Positions 49,040 to 56,762 of a DNA stretch of 64,000 bases are shown here, piece by piece; within the stretch, counting starts at the first letter, position 1; the number at the start of each line of letters is the position of its first letter. The translations under genes and the position numbers were made by a program. Source of the stretch: Anaeromicropila populeti (lineage in GTDB: Bacteria > Bacillota > Clostridia > Lachnospirales > Lachnospiraceae); contig NZ_FOYZ01000010.1 of assembly GCF_900112775.1 (NCBI RefSeq), forward strand, positions 1-64,000, read 5' to 3'. Under the pieces are notes generated by a model. It saw only the letters and a list, made by a program, of their open reading frames with translations, made no database searches and was not told where the DNA came from.

Positions 49040-49186
49040 ATGCAGACTTGCAATCAGAACTCCACAATAGAATGCATTGAAAAAAATGTCTATGAGATAA
49101 ATGCTGTTTATAGCAGCTCAAAAACCATCCAAGAAATCTTAATTGAAATGCTGATCAAAAAAGTAGAACAGGATTTGAGGTGGTAG
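49040..49186 (+). CDS. 48-aa ORF coupled to the recombinase gene
   Basis: This short ORF starts MQTCNQNSTIECIEKNVYE and ends KKVEQDLRW. GAGGTG lies six bases before its ATG. Its stop is four bases before the recombinase start, and the ribosome site of the recombinase (GAGGTGG) is inside its end, so translation looks coupled. It has no known domain; it is a small, mixed-charge helical protein. A role as recombination directionality factor or recombinase partner is inference from position. Confidence 0.7.
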   Translation: MQTCNQNSTIECIEKNVYEINAVYSSSKTIQEILIEMLIKKVEQDLRW

Positions 49187-49190
49187 CAAG

Positions 49191-50816
49191 TTGAACAGCA
49201 AAACTATGCAGTACTATGCAGCACTGTATTTACGGTTATCCAAGGATGATGATGGAGCAATGGAAAGTGCCAGCATTACAACACAAAAAAAAATGCTTAT
49301 AGCCTATGCAAAGGAAAAAGGGTTTCGCATTGTGGATATTTATATCGATGATGGATACAGCGGGACCAATTTTGAAAGACCTGAGTTTAAGCGTATGATT
49401 CGGGATATAGAGAGAAAAAAGGTGAATATGGTAATTACAAAGGATTTATCTAGATTGGGTCGAGACTATATTACTACTGGACAGTACACTGAGATTTTTT
49501 TTCCGGTCCATGAAGTTCGGTATATTGCAGTAAATGACGGCTATGATTCGGAAAGTCTGCATAATGACATTGCGCCCTTTAAAAATATTGTAAATGAGAT
49601 GTATGCCAGGGATATTTCACAAAAAATTAAATCTTCCTTTGAAACAAAAATGCGAGAGGGCAGTTTTATTGGAAATTTTGCTCCCTATGGGTACAAAAAG
49701 GCACCTGATAATAAAAACCAGTTAATAGTAGATGAAACAGCTGCCAGTGTCGTAAAAAAGATATTTCATCTGGCAGAAGAGGGAAGCAAGCCAAAAGAAA
49801 TTGCTGACCTACTAAATGAAAGTAAAATTCTAACACCAGCACTCTATCGTTGTCTATCCAGACCTTATCTTAATGTTGAAAATTATACAAAAAGAAAAGA
49901 ATGGACTTCTTCTACCATTTCTAAAATACTTAAAAACATGGTATATCTTGGACATATGGTACAGGGAAAGACAACGAAGGTATCATTTAAAAGTCAAAGA
50001 ATGATAACTGCTCCAAGGGAAAGATGGATTATTGTTGAACATACCCATGAGCCAATTATAAGTCAAAAGACCTTTGAAAAAGTAAGATGGCAAATGACTT
50101 CCAGACGTTCTTGTAAAAAAGGAAATTTTCAAAATATTTTTTCTGGCATTGCAAAGTGCATGGACTGTGGGAAAAACATGTCCACCACAGGAACCAGAAA
50201 AAAGGGGACAGTTACCAATCTGGTCTGCGGAGGATACAAATTATTTGGAAGCAAGGAGTGCAGCAATCATTTTGTGGACTATGGAATATTATATCAGATT
50301 GTACTGAATGAAATAAAAAAACAGATAATCCTATCGGATGAGGACAGACAGGTAATTGGTAAGGTCTTAAAAAATCGTGTGCTGCAAGTCGACGGACAGG
50401 AATCAGATAGGCAAAACAAGAAAATTTCATGTTTAAAAGCCAGAGACAGGGAACTGGACTTTATAATAAAAAAACTGTATGAGGACACCATTTCAGGTAA
50501 AATCAGTGAAGAGAGGTTTCGAAAATTATCAGGAAGCTATGAGGAAGAACAGAAGGACATTAAAGAAGAAATTCTACAGATTCAGCAGAAAATCGCTTAT
50601 AGTTCCACAAGTAAACCAGACGATGAAATGGTCTATAATCTTTTGAGTAAGTATTTAAACGTAACAGAGCTGACTCAGGAAATCCTATACGAACTGGTTG
50701 ACCGTATTGAAATTGGTCAGGGAGGTTATGAACAGACACCAGAAGGAAAACGGAAACGGCAGGAAATCAAAATTTATTATAAATTTATGAGAAGAGATGT
50801 GAGTGAAACAGTATAG
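49191..50816 (+). CDS. Large serine recombinase (integrase) of the element
   Basis: This is a 541-aa serine recombinase. The N-terminal resolvase domain opens with AALYLRLSKDDDG, placing the nucleophile at Ser17, and has SRLGRDYITTGQY and the E-helix NEMYARDISQKIKS. The central recombinase domain follows (FAPYGYKK, EWTSSTISKILKNMVYLG), then a zinc ribbon with C-x2-C (KCMDCGK) and a later pair of cysteines, then a coiled coil (EEQKDIKEEILQIQQK). This is the layout of TnpX/TndX-type large integrases. The start is TTG. Its 3' end lies 15 bases from the right boundary of the element and overlaps the broken feoB2 frame on the other strand. Confidence 0.97.
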   Translation: MNSKTMQYYAALYLRLSKDDDGAMESASITTQKKMLIAYAKEKGFRIVDIYIDDGYSGTNFERPEFKRMIRDIERKKVNMVITKDLSRLGRDYITTGQYTEIFFPVHEVRYIAVNDGYDSESLHNDIAPFKNIVNEMYARDISQKIKSSFETKMREGSFIGNFAPYGYKKAPDNKNQLIVDETAASVVKKIFHLAEEGSKPKEIADLLNESKILTPALYRCLSRPYLNVENYTKRKEWTSSTISKILKNMVYLGHMVQGKTTKVSFKSQRMITAPRERWIIVEHTHEPIISQKTFEKVRWQMTSRRSCKKGNFQNIFSGIAKCMDCGKNMSTTGTRKKGTVTNLVCGGYKLFGSKECSNHFVDYGILYQIVLNEIKKQIILSDEDRQVIGKVLKNRVLQVDGQESDRQNKKISCLKARDRELDFIIKKLYEDTISGKISEERFRKLSGSYEEEQKDIKEEILQIQQKIAYSSTSKPDDEMVYNLLSKYLNVTELTQEILYELVDRIEIGQGGYEQTPEGKRKRQEIKIYYKFMRRDVSETV

Positions 50817-52138
50817 CATATAGCAACTATCCACATGGATAAACATTGCTTTCCACAGGTACAAGATTTTTTGAAAATATGATCCAGATTAAATGCCACC
50901 CGTGGCAGATAGCCAAAATCCTCTAGTAATGTGAAAAGAGGAAAGAAAATTGCCATTGGTGGCAGCATAACGGAAACTACCCATGCAAGGACACGGTATG
51001 CACCATCAATTAAAGGACCCCGAATCCATTCAGTAATGCCAGCATATCGAAACCATTTAGAAAGGTGGGATTCTAATCCAAACAGCAGGCTGGAAAGTAA
51101 CTTGGAGGGGTAGTTGGCTCCTGTAATAGTAAGATAAAATACAAGGCATAGTAAACTAAGCATAATAGGAATGCCAGAAACACGATTAGTTAATAATTTA
51201 TCCAGACTTTTTTGCCGCTGGCAAGAAGAGGAGGTATTCTGGGTCACAACCTGTTGATAAACCTGCTCGGATTTTTTTACAATTGAACGGATTAATTCGT
51301 CCCGGAGACTTTCCTTTGTGTAGCCAGCCTGCTCTATGTGTTTCCTTGCTTCATTACAGGCAGCCAGAAGGCTGACATCGTCCAAAGGATTTAAATGCAG
51401 ATGTCTGGTAATGCCGTTCCAGAGAGAATCATCATAATCTAATAATTTAAGCGCAATCCACCGCTTATTGATGTTGCTTAAAAAAGAATGTTCTAGCCCG
51501 GAGGAAATTATTTTTATTGCCGTTTCTATTGGTTCAGGATATAGAATGTGTGGATTTTCATAGGATGCTCTTGGTGAAGCAGAAAAATTTACTAATTGAT
51601 TTGTTAGATCAGTAAGACCGCTCCGATTGCGTGCAGAGGAGGAAACAACCGGAATTTTTAAAAGTTGTTCCAACAGAGGCAGATTAATATCAATTTGCTT
51701 TTTTTTTGCTTCATCCATGAAATTGATGCACAGCATTACACAAGGAGTTACCTCTATAATCTGAAAAACCAGATTAAGATTTCGTTCCAGGCAGGTTGCA
51801 TCGCATACAATTAAAATGGCATCTGGGTTTCCGAAGCAGATAAAATCTCTTGCCACTTCTTCTTCTGCCGAGTGAGGAAAAATGGAATAAGCTCCTGGTA
51901 AATCTACAAGAATATAATTGCGAGAATTTTTTTTAAAAACTCCGTGAGCATTCGTAACAGTTTTACCAGCCCAATTACCAGTATGCTGATTTAGTCCAGT
52001 CAAGCTGTTAAAAACAGTACTTTTTCCTACATTTGGATTTCCAGCTAAGGCAATTATTATATCATCTGGCTGTGATTTTACAATCGTAAACGGGTTATCA
52101 AGTGCATGCATACCCATTGATTTACTGGTTAATCCCAT
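50777..52138 (-). pseudogene. feoB: feoB2, N-terminal half (interrupted gene)
   Basis: This frame of 453 codons contains the complete G domain of a FeoB (GNPNVGKST P-loop near residue 33, DLPGAYSI, NFMDE) and the first membrane helices up to FNLDHIFKK...GKQCLSM. There the homology stops and the frame runs 18 residues into the element (codons from 50833 down to 50777). The rest of FeoB is at 41399-42244. The ATG at 52138 follows GAGGGG by nine bases and overlaps the end of feoA by 17 bases; an upstream in-frame start at 52159 is possible. As it stands it would make a transporter lacking most of its pore. Confidence 0.95.
50832..50837. other. Right attachment junction of the element
   Basis: CACATG, identical to 42240-42245. 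The element ends with CAACTATC just before it; feoB2 N-terminal coding sequence follows to the right. Confidence 0.85.
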
Positions 52139-52394
52139 TTTTTGCATCCCCTCTTTCAAATAGTGGTTCTACAATAATATTGACAGAATCTTCATTTCTT
52201 AATGCAATTACAGCACCTCGTATGAGAAATGCAACAGGATCACCATAGGGGCTTTTCTGCCGGCACTCAATACGTGTACCAGAGATAATTCCCAAATCCA
52301 AAAGGCGCCTTCTCATCGCTCCCCTTGTCAGAATTGTTTTAACAATACATTGCTGGCCCTCTTTGATTTCGTTTAGTGTACATTGGATGGACAT
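52122..52394 (-). CDS. feoA: FeoA ferrous iron transport accessory protein
   Basis: This is a 90-aa SH3-like FeoA protein. TLNEIKEGQQCIVKTIL, the loop RGAMRRRLLDLGI and TRIECRQKSPYGDPVAFLIRGAVIALR match the family. FeoA is a small cytoplasmic partner of FeoB. The ATG is preceded by GAGGTG on the minus strand. It overlaps feoB2 by 17 bases, a normal feoAB arrangement. A palindrome upstream may bind the DtxR-type regulator encoded on the opposite strand. Confidence 0.95.
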   Translation of the reverse strand: MSIQCTLNEIKEGQQCIVKTILTRGAMRRRLLDLGIISGTRIECRQKSPYGDPVAFLIRGAVIALRNEDSVNIIVEPLFERGDAKNGINQ

Positions 52395-52410
52395 TTTATC
52401 ACCTCAATAA

Positions 52411-52424
52411 TTAACTTAGGTTAA
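52411..52424. promoter_or_regulatory. DtxR-type operator candidate upstream of feoA
   Basis: TTAACTTAGGTTAA is a palindrome with one mismatched pair, 17 bases before feoA and on the far side of the intergenic region from the DtxR-family gene. A related palindrome is in the leader of the other feoB (8062-8077). Confidence 0.5.
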
Positions 52425-52560
52425 CTTTGTTTCTTTATACTATGCCAATAAATTGCCTTTGTGACCTGTTTTTAATGAAGTCCGGGAGAACAACAGGTTT
52501 AAAATATAAAGTTTTAACATAGTGTATAAAGAGAACTATGAATGTCAGGGGACAAGAAAA

Positions 52561-52977
52561 ATGGAAGAAAATTTCTATACATTAAAAGGTTATGAAATTA
52601 AAAATCATAGTGAGTTTTCTCACACAATGGAGGATTATCTGGAAATGATTTATCGGATTGCAAGTAAAAACCAATATATAAGGGTAAATGAACTTGCACA
52701 GATGCTACATGTAAGTCCGCCATCTTCTTCTAAAATGGTAAAGAAAATCAAAGAACAGGGCTATGTGGAATTTGAACCATATGGCATCATAAAACTGACA
52801 AAAAAAGGAAAAAAGCTAGGTCAATATTTATTACACAGACACGATGTATTAAATAAATTTTTCTGCTATATAAATCATTCAAAAAGTGAACTTGAAATGG
52901 TTGAAAAAATAGAACATTATATTAATGAAGAAACCATATATCACGTGGAAGAATTTCTTAAAAAGCACTGCAAATAG
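52561..52977 (+). CDS. DtxR/MntR-family metal-dependent regulator
   Basis: This is a 138-aa protein. A winged helix-turn-helix (SHTMEDYLEMIYRIASKNQYIRVNELAQMLHVSPPSSSKMVKKI) is followed by the wing and a short metal-binding/dimerisation domain (LLHRHDVLNKFFCYI). The sequence fits DtxR/MntR proteins, which repress metal uptake genes when loaded with Fe(II) or Mn(II). No SH3 domain is present, as in MntR. The ATG at 52561 has AGGGG upstream; a GTG at 52522 would add 13 residues. It is divergent from feoA and probably controls it. Confidence 0.9.
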   Translation: MEENFYTLKGYEIKNHSEFSHTMEDYLEMIYRIASKNQYIRVNELAQMLHVSPPSSSKMVKKIKEQGYVEFEPYGIIKLTKKGKKLGQYLLHRHDVLNKFFCYINHSKSELEMVEKIEHYINEETIYHVEEFLKKHCK

Positions 52978-52995
52978 AAAAATGAGTATGACAAA

Positions 52996-53066
52996 AGCGG
53001 GTGATGGGAATCGAACCCACGTATCTAGCTTGGAAGGCTAGTGTTCTACCATTGAACTACACCCGC
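52996..53066 (-). tRNA. tRNA-Gly (anticodon TCC)
   Basis: On the minus strand a 71-nt cloverleaf is visible: acceptor stem GCGGGTG/CACCCGC, D-arm with GTTCAATGGTAGAAC, anticodon loop CTTCCAA (anticodon TCC), and T-arm GTGGGTTCGATTCCCAT. CCA is not encoded. It reads GGA glycine codons. Confidence 0.97.
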
Positions 53067-53128
53067 TTGACATAAATATATTATATACAAATATAAAAAA
53101 AAGTCAAGCATTTTTCTAAAAAAAATTT

Positions 53129-53752
53129 TTATTTATGTTTGTAGTAGTAAATTGCAATTTGTGTACGATCCCGTAACTCTAATTTTTCAAGAATAGTACT
53201 AATATAATTCCGAATAGTACCTTCTGATAAAAATAATTCTTCTGCCATTTCTTTGTTGGATTTACCATCCGCTATTAACAGAATAATTTCATGTTCCTTC
53301 TCGGTAATACCACATTCCTTGTAGCATGCTTTATCTGAGGAGGATGACATCAAATCAGGGAGCTTAGAAATAATTTCATTTCCATATACATTCTGACCAC
53401 TATAAACGGCATGAAGTGCTGGAACAATGCTTTCAAAATCTTGTTTAAGCATATAGCCCTTTGCACCAATTTTTAATGCTTTTACAATATAATCATCATC
53501 TAAAAAAGTAGTAAGGTATAAAATTTTAGCCTGTGGATCTTCTTGTAAAATGATTTCACCAGCATCTAATCCTGTCATAGTACCCATACGAATGTCCATA
53601 AGCAGTATATCAGGCTTAAGCTGGCGGTAAAGTTCAACTGCTTCTACCCCGTCGTGCGCCATCCCAGCCACTTGGATTCCCTCAGAGGCACTCAAAATTA
53701 TTTTTAGTGAAGAGCAAACTAGCTTATCATCATCAATTAATAAAATATTCAT
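53129..53752 (-). CDS. NarL/LuxR-family response regulator
   Basis: This is a 207-aa regulator. The receiver domain starts with NILLIDDDKL, phosphoacceptor Asp53 is in LLMDIRMGTMTG, and a YLTTF switch and the Lys of GAKGYMLKQ follow. The C-terminal LuxR helix-turn-helix reads CGITEKEHEIILLIADGKSNKEMAEELFLSEGTIRNYIS, split by the linker. Its ATG is immediately next to the stop of the sensor kinase gene. With the kinase it is probably a LiaSR/DesKR-like pair controlling the divergent ABC exporter. Confidence 0.95.
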   Translation of the reverse strand: MNILLIDDDKLVCSSLKIILSASEGIQVAGMAHDGVEAVELYRQLKPDILLMDIRMGTMTGLDAGEIILQEDPQAKILYLTTFLDDDYIVKALKIGAKGYMLKQDFESIVPALHAVYSGQNVYGNEIISKLPDLMSSSSDKACYKECGITEKEHEIILLIADGKSNKEMAEELFLSEGTIRNYISTILEKLELRDRTQIAIYYYKHK

Positions 53753-54868
53753 TTAATATTCCTCCCTGACCAATTCTTTTGGTATGGTCACATATATTTT
53801 AAAACCTTGCTCAATTGTAAGATTCAGATTTCCTGAAAATCCTTTTACCCTGTCAGCCATATTTTGAAGACCCATTCCATCCAGACTGTTCTCTGCCAGT
53901 TGAAAACGTCGTATAATAGCCTTGGTTTTTTCACTGACAGTGCCATTATCTGAAATAATTAACTGATACATTGCTGGGTGCTCTTTTAATTGCAAAGATA
54001 CCTGGGTAGCATCAGAATGCTTGATAATATTTGAAAAGGCTTCCTTTGTAATGGCAATAAAACAGTATTTCATTTTCAGTAAGGGTGTTGTTGTAATGTT
54101 GTATTCAAATTGAACAGGACAAAACTGAAAATCCCTTACAAGCTTTTCTAGTGTGGCATATAAATCTACAGATTCATCATGCATATTGTGAATGCTTGCA
54201 CGGATGCTGTCCATTCCTTCTGATATAGATTCTTTTAATGCCGACAGTTCCTCCTTAATAACAGGTTCCCGGCTTATCGTAAGTAAAGCTCCAATCTGTA
54301 TCAGTGACCGAGACAGAAGATGACCAACATGATCATGAATTTCCTTAGAAATTCTGTTTCTTTCGTTCAATGTGGCAACACTTATTTCATAATCCTGGTT
54401 TTCTAATATGCTCCTGTTCTTTTCCTCCTGTATAATGGCTAATTCATTTCTGTCGTCCATAACTCCGTGATACGCTGAAAGAAGCTTTTGGTAGCGTGTA
54501 GTTTTAAATTTCATAAAGTATGATAGCAGACAAAACATAATAATGAGAGTAGATAATGACGAATTATTCAGAGCACTCTTTACTATTAATAATGGAATTA
54601 CAAATAAAATAAAATACTGATATCTGGTAAAAAATAAATCGTATACAATTAATGGAAGAAAAATGCACAACAGTGGGTAGACAGAGCAAAGTCCAGTAAA
54701 TAATAGGTACAGGACAAGATGAATTTCTGACCGCTCAAAGAAAATGCAAAGAGCACTGACTAGTAGTGAAATGATAACAGGTATTATCAAATATTCATTT
54801 CCTACAGAAAAAATGCAGAGAACAGTAGTACAAAGCAGTAAAATCACCTTATCAATAATCTTGTCCAT
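53753..54868 (-). CDS. NarX/DesK-type sensor histidine kinase
   Basis: This is a 371-aa kinase with about five N-terminal membrane helices in the first ~118 residues, a coiled linker, then a HisKA_3 domain with His178 in KEIHDHVGHLLSRSL and an ATPase domain with FSNIIKHSDAT, ISDNGTV and DGMGLQNMADRV. Such kinases usually sense membrane or cell-wall stress through their membrane helices. The response regulator follows with no gap. The gene is divergent from the ABC transporter genes. Confidence 0.93.
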   Translation of the reverse strand: MDKIIDKVILLLCTTVLCIFSVGNEYLIIPVIISLLVSALCIFFERSEIHLVLYLLFTGLCSVYPLLCIFLPLIVYDLFFTRYQYFILFVIPLLIVKSALNNSSLSTLIIMFCLLSYFMKFKTTRYQKLLSAYHGVMDDRNELAIIQEEKNRSILENQDYEISVATLNERNRISKEIHDHVGHLLSRSLIQIGALLTISREPVIKEELSALKESISEGMDSIRASIHNMHDESVDLYATLEKLVRDFQFCPVQFEYNITTTPLLKMKYCFIAITKEAFSNIIKHSDATQVSLQLKEHPAMYQLIISDNGTVSEKTKAIIRRFQLAENSLDGMGLQNMADRVKGFSGNLNLTIEQGFKIYVTIPKELVREEY

Positions 54869-55002
54869 ACCAGTTTCCTTTCAAATATATTTTTTTCTAT
54901 TATGAATGAATTTAAGATGGTTTGCAATCCTTTTATGATGATTGCTTAACAATTTTCTATTTATCTGCTATTATAGTGATAGAGTTTGAAAGGAGTGATT
55001 TT

Positions 55003-55941
55003 GTGGTTATTGCAGTTAATAATCTGGTAAAAATATATGGGAATTTGATGGTGCTGGATCATTTAAATTTAGAAGTTCAGGAAGGGGAACTGTTTGGTAT
55101 TCTGGGTCCCTCAGGTTCAGGGAAAACAACGGCTGTCCAGTGTATGCTGTCGCTGTTGCAGTATGAGAAAGGAAGTGTAAGAATATTTGATACCAATATG
55201 CTTGTCAGCACAGCAGACATCAAAAGAAACATTGGAGTTGTTTTTCAAGAACCAGCAGTTTTTAATGAGCTAACAGTATATGATAATATTTTTTATTTTT
55301 GCAGCTTATATGAACAAGATAAGGATGAGGTAGAACGGCTGGTGCAGGATGCCATTCGGGATACAGGATTAATGGACTATTGTAACTTTTATCCAGGAAA
55401 ATTAGGGGAAGGACTGTTAAGCAGGCTGAATGTTGCTTGTGGAATTGTACATAAACCTAAGCTGGTTATTTTTGATGATCCGTTAGGGAATGTGGAGGTG
55501 CAAAGCAGAAATAGAATTTACGAAACGATTAAAAAACTAAATGCTGAGGGGACGACCATTTTATATACATCCAATTGTGTGGAAGAGGTGGAGTCTTTGT
55601 GCAGCAGAATTGGACTGTTTGATAAGGGGAGAATGCTTGCAGTTGGAACAAAGGATGAATTAAAAACTATGATTTCAATTGGAGAAAAAATAACTGTTCA
55701 AATAGATGTGTTAGAAAAGGAAATTATAAAAAAAATAGAGGAAAAATCCAATGTCTGCATGGTAAGTTATGAAAATGGCGTTTTGACTGTAAAGTCAAAA
55801 AGAGGTAAAAGTAACCTGCTTCCGTTATTAGATTTTTTGAGTAAAAGCAATATTCCTTTTGGGGAGGTAGCTTCTGAAAAACCTACATTAAAAGATGTGT
55901 TTTCAGAGATAACTGGGAAAGAACTAAGAAATGTGAGGTGA
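55003..55941 (+). CDS. ABC transporter ATP-binding protein, degenerate
   Basis: This is a 312-aa nucleotide-binding subunit. Walker A GPSGSGKTT is near residues 35-43 and a Q-loop (VVFQEPAVF) follows. The LSGGQ signature is absent, replaced by KLGEGLLSRL. The Walker B end reads IFDDP instead of LDEP, so the catalytic glutamate is aspartate. The H-loop histidine is asparagine (LYTSNCVEE). The start is GTG at 55003 with AAAGGAG; a longer frame from 54922 is rejected. Two permease genes follow in the operon. ATP hydrolysis may be slow or lost, which is unusual for the only ATPase in the unit. Confidence 0.9.
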   Translation: MVIAVNNLVKIYGNLMVLDHLNLEVQEGELFGILGPSGSGKTTAVQCMLSLLQYEKGSVRIFDTNMLVSTADIKRNIGVVFQEPAVFNELTVYDNIFYFCSLYEQDKDEVERLVQDAIRDTGLMDYCNFYPGKLGEGLLSRLNVACGIVHKPKLVIFDDPLGNVEVQSRNRIYETIKKLNAEGTTILYTSNCVEEVESLCSRIGLFDKGRMLAVGTKDELKTMISIGEKITVQIDVLEKEIIKKIEEKSNVCMVSYENGVLTVKSKRGKSNLLPLLDFLSKSNIPFGEVASEKPTLKDVFSEITGKELRNVR

Positions 55942-55945
55942 GGTG

Positions 55946-56752
55946 ATGTTTTCGATTCAGCTTTTGATGAAGGTAAAAAGCATAGTAAGAGATAAAAAGT
56001 ATATTTCATGGACATTACTCCTGCCTATTGCATTAAGTCTGGTTGTCTATTTTGCATTTAGTGATATAGGAAAGGGAGATTCTTTTGACAGTATACCAGT
56101 TGCTGTTGTTGAAAATGTGCCAGAGGATGATGGTTTTTATCAAGCACTTGTTGCTATGGAATCAGCAAGTGGAACCAGAATTTTTTCGGCTGATAAATAT
56201 TCGTTTCATGTGGCAAAAGAAAAATTGAAAGCACAGAAGGTTATTGCAGTCATTGTAATGGGAAAGAAAATGGAACTGTATTTTAATCAAATGGGTGTAG
56301 AGGAAATGATCGTAAAAAATTTTGTTGAGCATTATAGTAAAACCCAAACTAATGAACTGTCATTTGTGAGAAATAGTGAGATAGAATCTACCAAGCAGCA
56401 TTCTGTTTTCTATTATTATGTGATTCTGGCAATTATGTGTGGATTTTCATGGATTGCTGGAATAAAAACAGTAGCTGGGATGGAGGGCAGTTGTTCTGTT
56501 TTGGGGGCAAGACTTCAGATTTCACCTATACCAAAGTGGAGATTATTTTTACTAAATGCACTTGCTGCGCTGGCTGTTCAATTCAGTGAAATAGGAATAG
56601 TTTTGTTTCTTATGAGCTATGTATTTGGGGCATTTTATCAAAATCAGATTTTGCTTCTTATACAATTATGCAGTATGGCAAGTATAGTAGGATTTCTTAT
56701 TGGCTTAATCACCCAAGTATATTTAATCCGGCGTAAGAAAATGAAGAAGTAA
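55946..56752 (+). CDS. ABC-2 type permease
   Basis: This is a 268-aa membrane protein with one N-terminal helix (residues ~22-40), an extracytoplasmic domain, and several C-terminal helices (YYYVILAIMCGFSWIAGIKT, LLNALAALAVQFSEIGIVLFLMS). This matches ABC-2 exporters. The ATG at 55946 has GAGGTGAGG upstream. It sits between the ATP-binding protein and a second permease. Confidence 0.85.
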   Translation: MFSIQLLMKVKSIVRDKKYISWTLLLPIALSLVVYFAFSDIGKGDSFDSIPVAVVENVPEDDGFYQALVAMESASGTRIFSADKYSFHVAKEKLKAQKVIAVIVMGKKMELYFNQMGVEEMIVKNFVEHYSKTQTNELSFVRNSEIESTKQHSVFYYYVILAIMCGFSWIAGIKTVAGMEGSCSVLGARLQISPIPKWRLFLLNALAALAVQFSEIGIVLFLMSYVFGAFYQNQILLLIQLCSMASIVGFLIGLITQVYLIRRKKMKK

Positions 56753-56762
56753 GGGGGAAATT

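Larger units (their letters stand above)
42240..50831. mobile_element. 8.6-kb serine-recombinase element inserted in feoB2
   Basis: This segment separates the two halves of feoB2. It is bounded by the direct repeat CACATG (42240-42245 and 50832-50837). A large serine recombinase lies at the right end and reads outward toward the boundary. Cargo on the plus strand: ASCH-like protein, Fe-S-flavoprotein-like reductase, response regulator, sensor kinase, exported DUF2202 protein, exported cysteine hydrolase, lipoprotein, 48-aa ORF. No conjugation, replication or phage structural genes are present. Excision between the repeats would leave one CACATG and restore feoB2 in frame. Confidence 0.9.

Noticed and set aside
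49191-50816. Small resolvase of a simple transposon
   Set aside because: Its length, recombinase domain, zinc ribbon and coiled coil are those of a large serine integrase, and no terminal inverted repeats of a DDE transposon are present.
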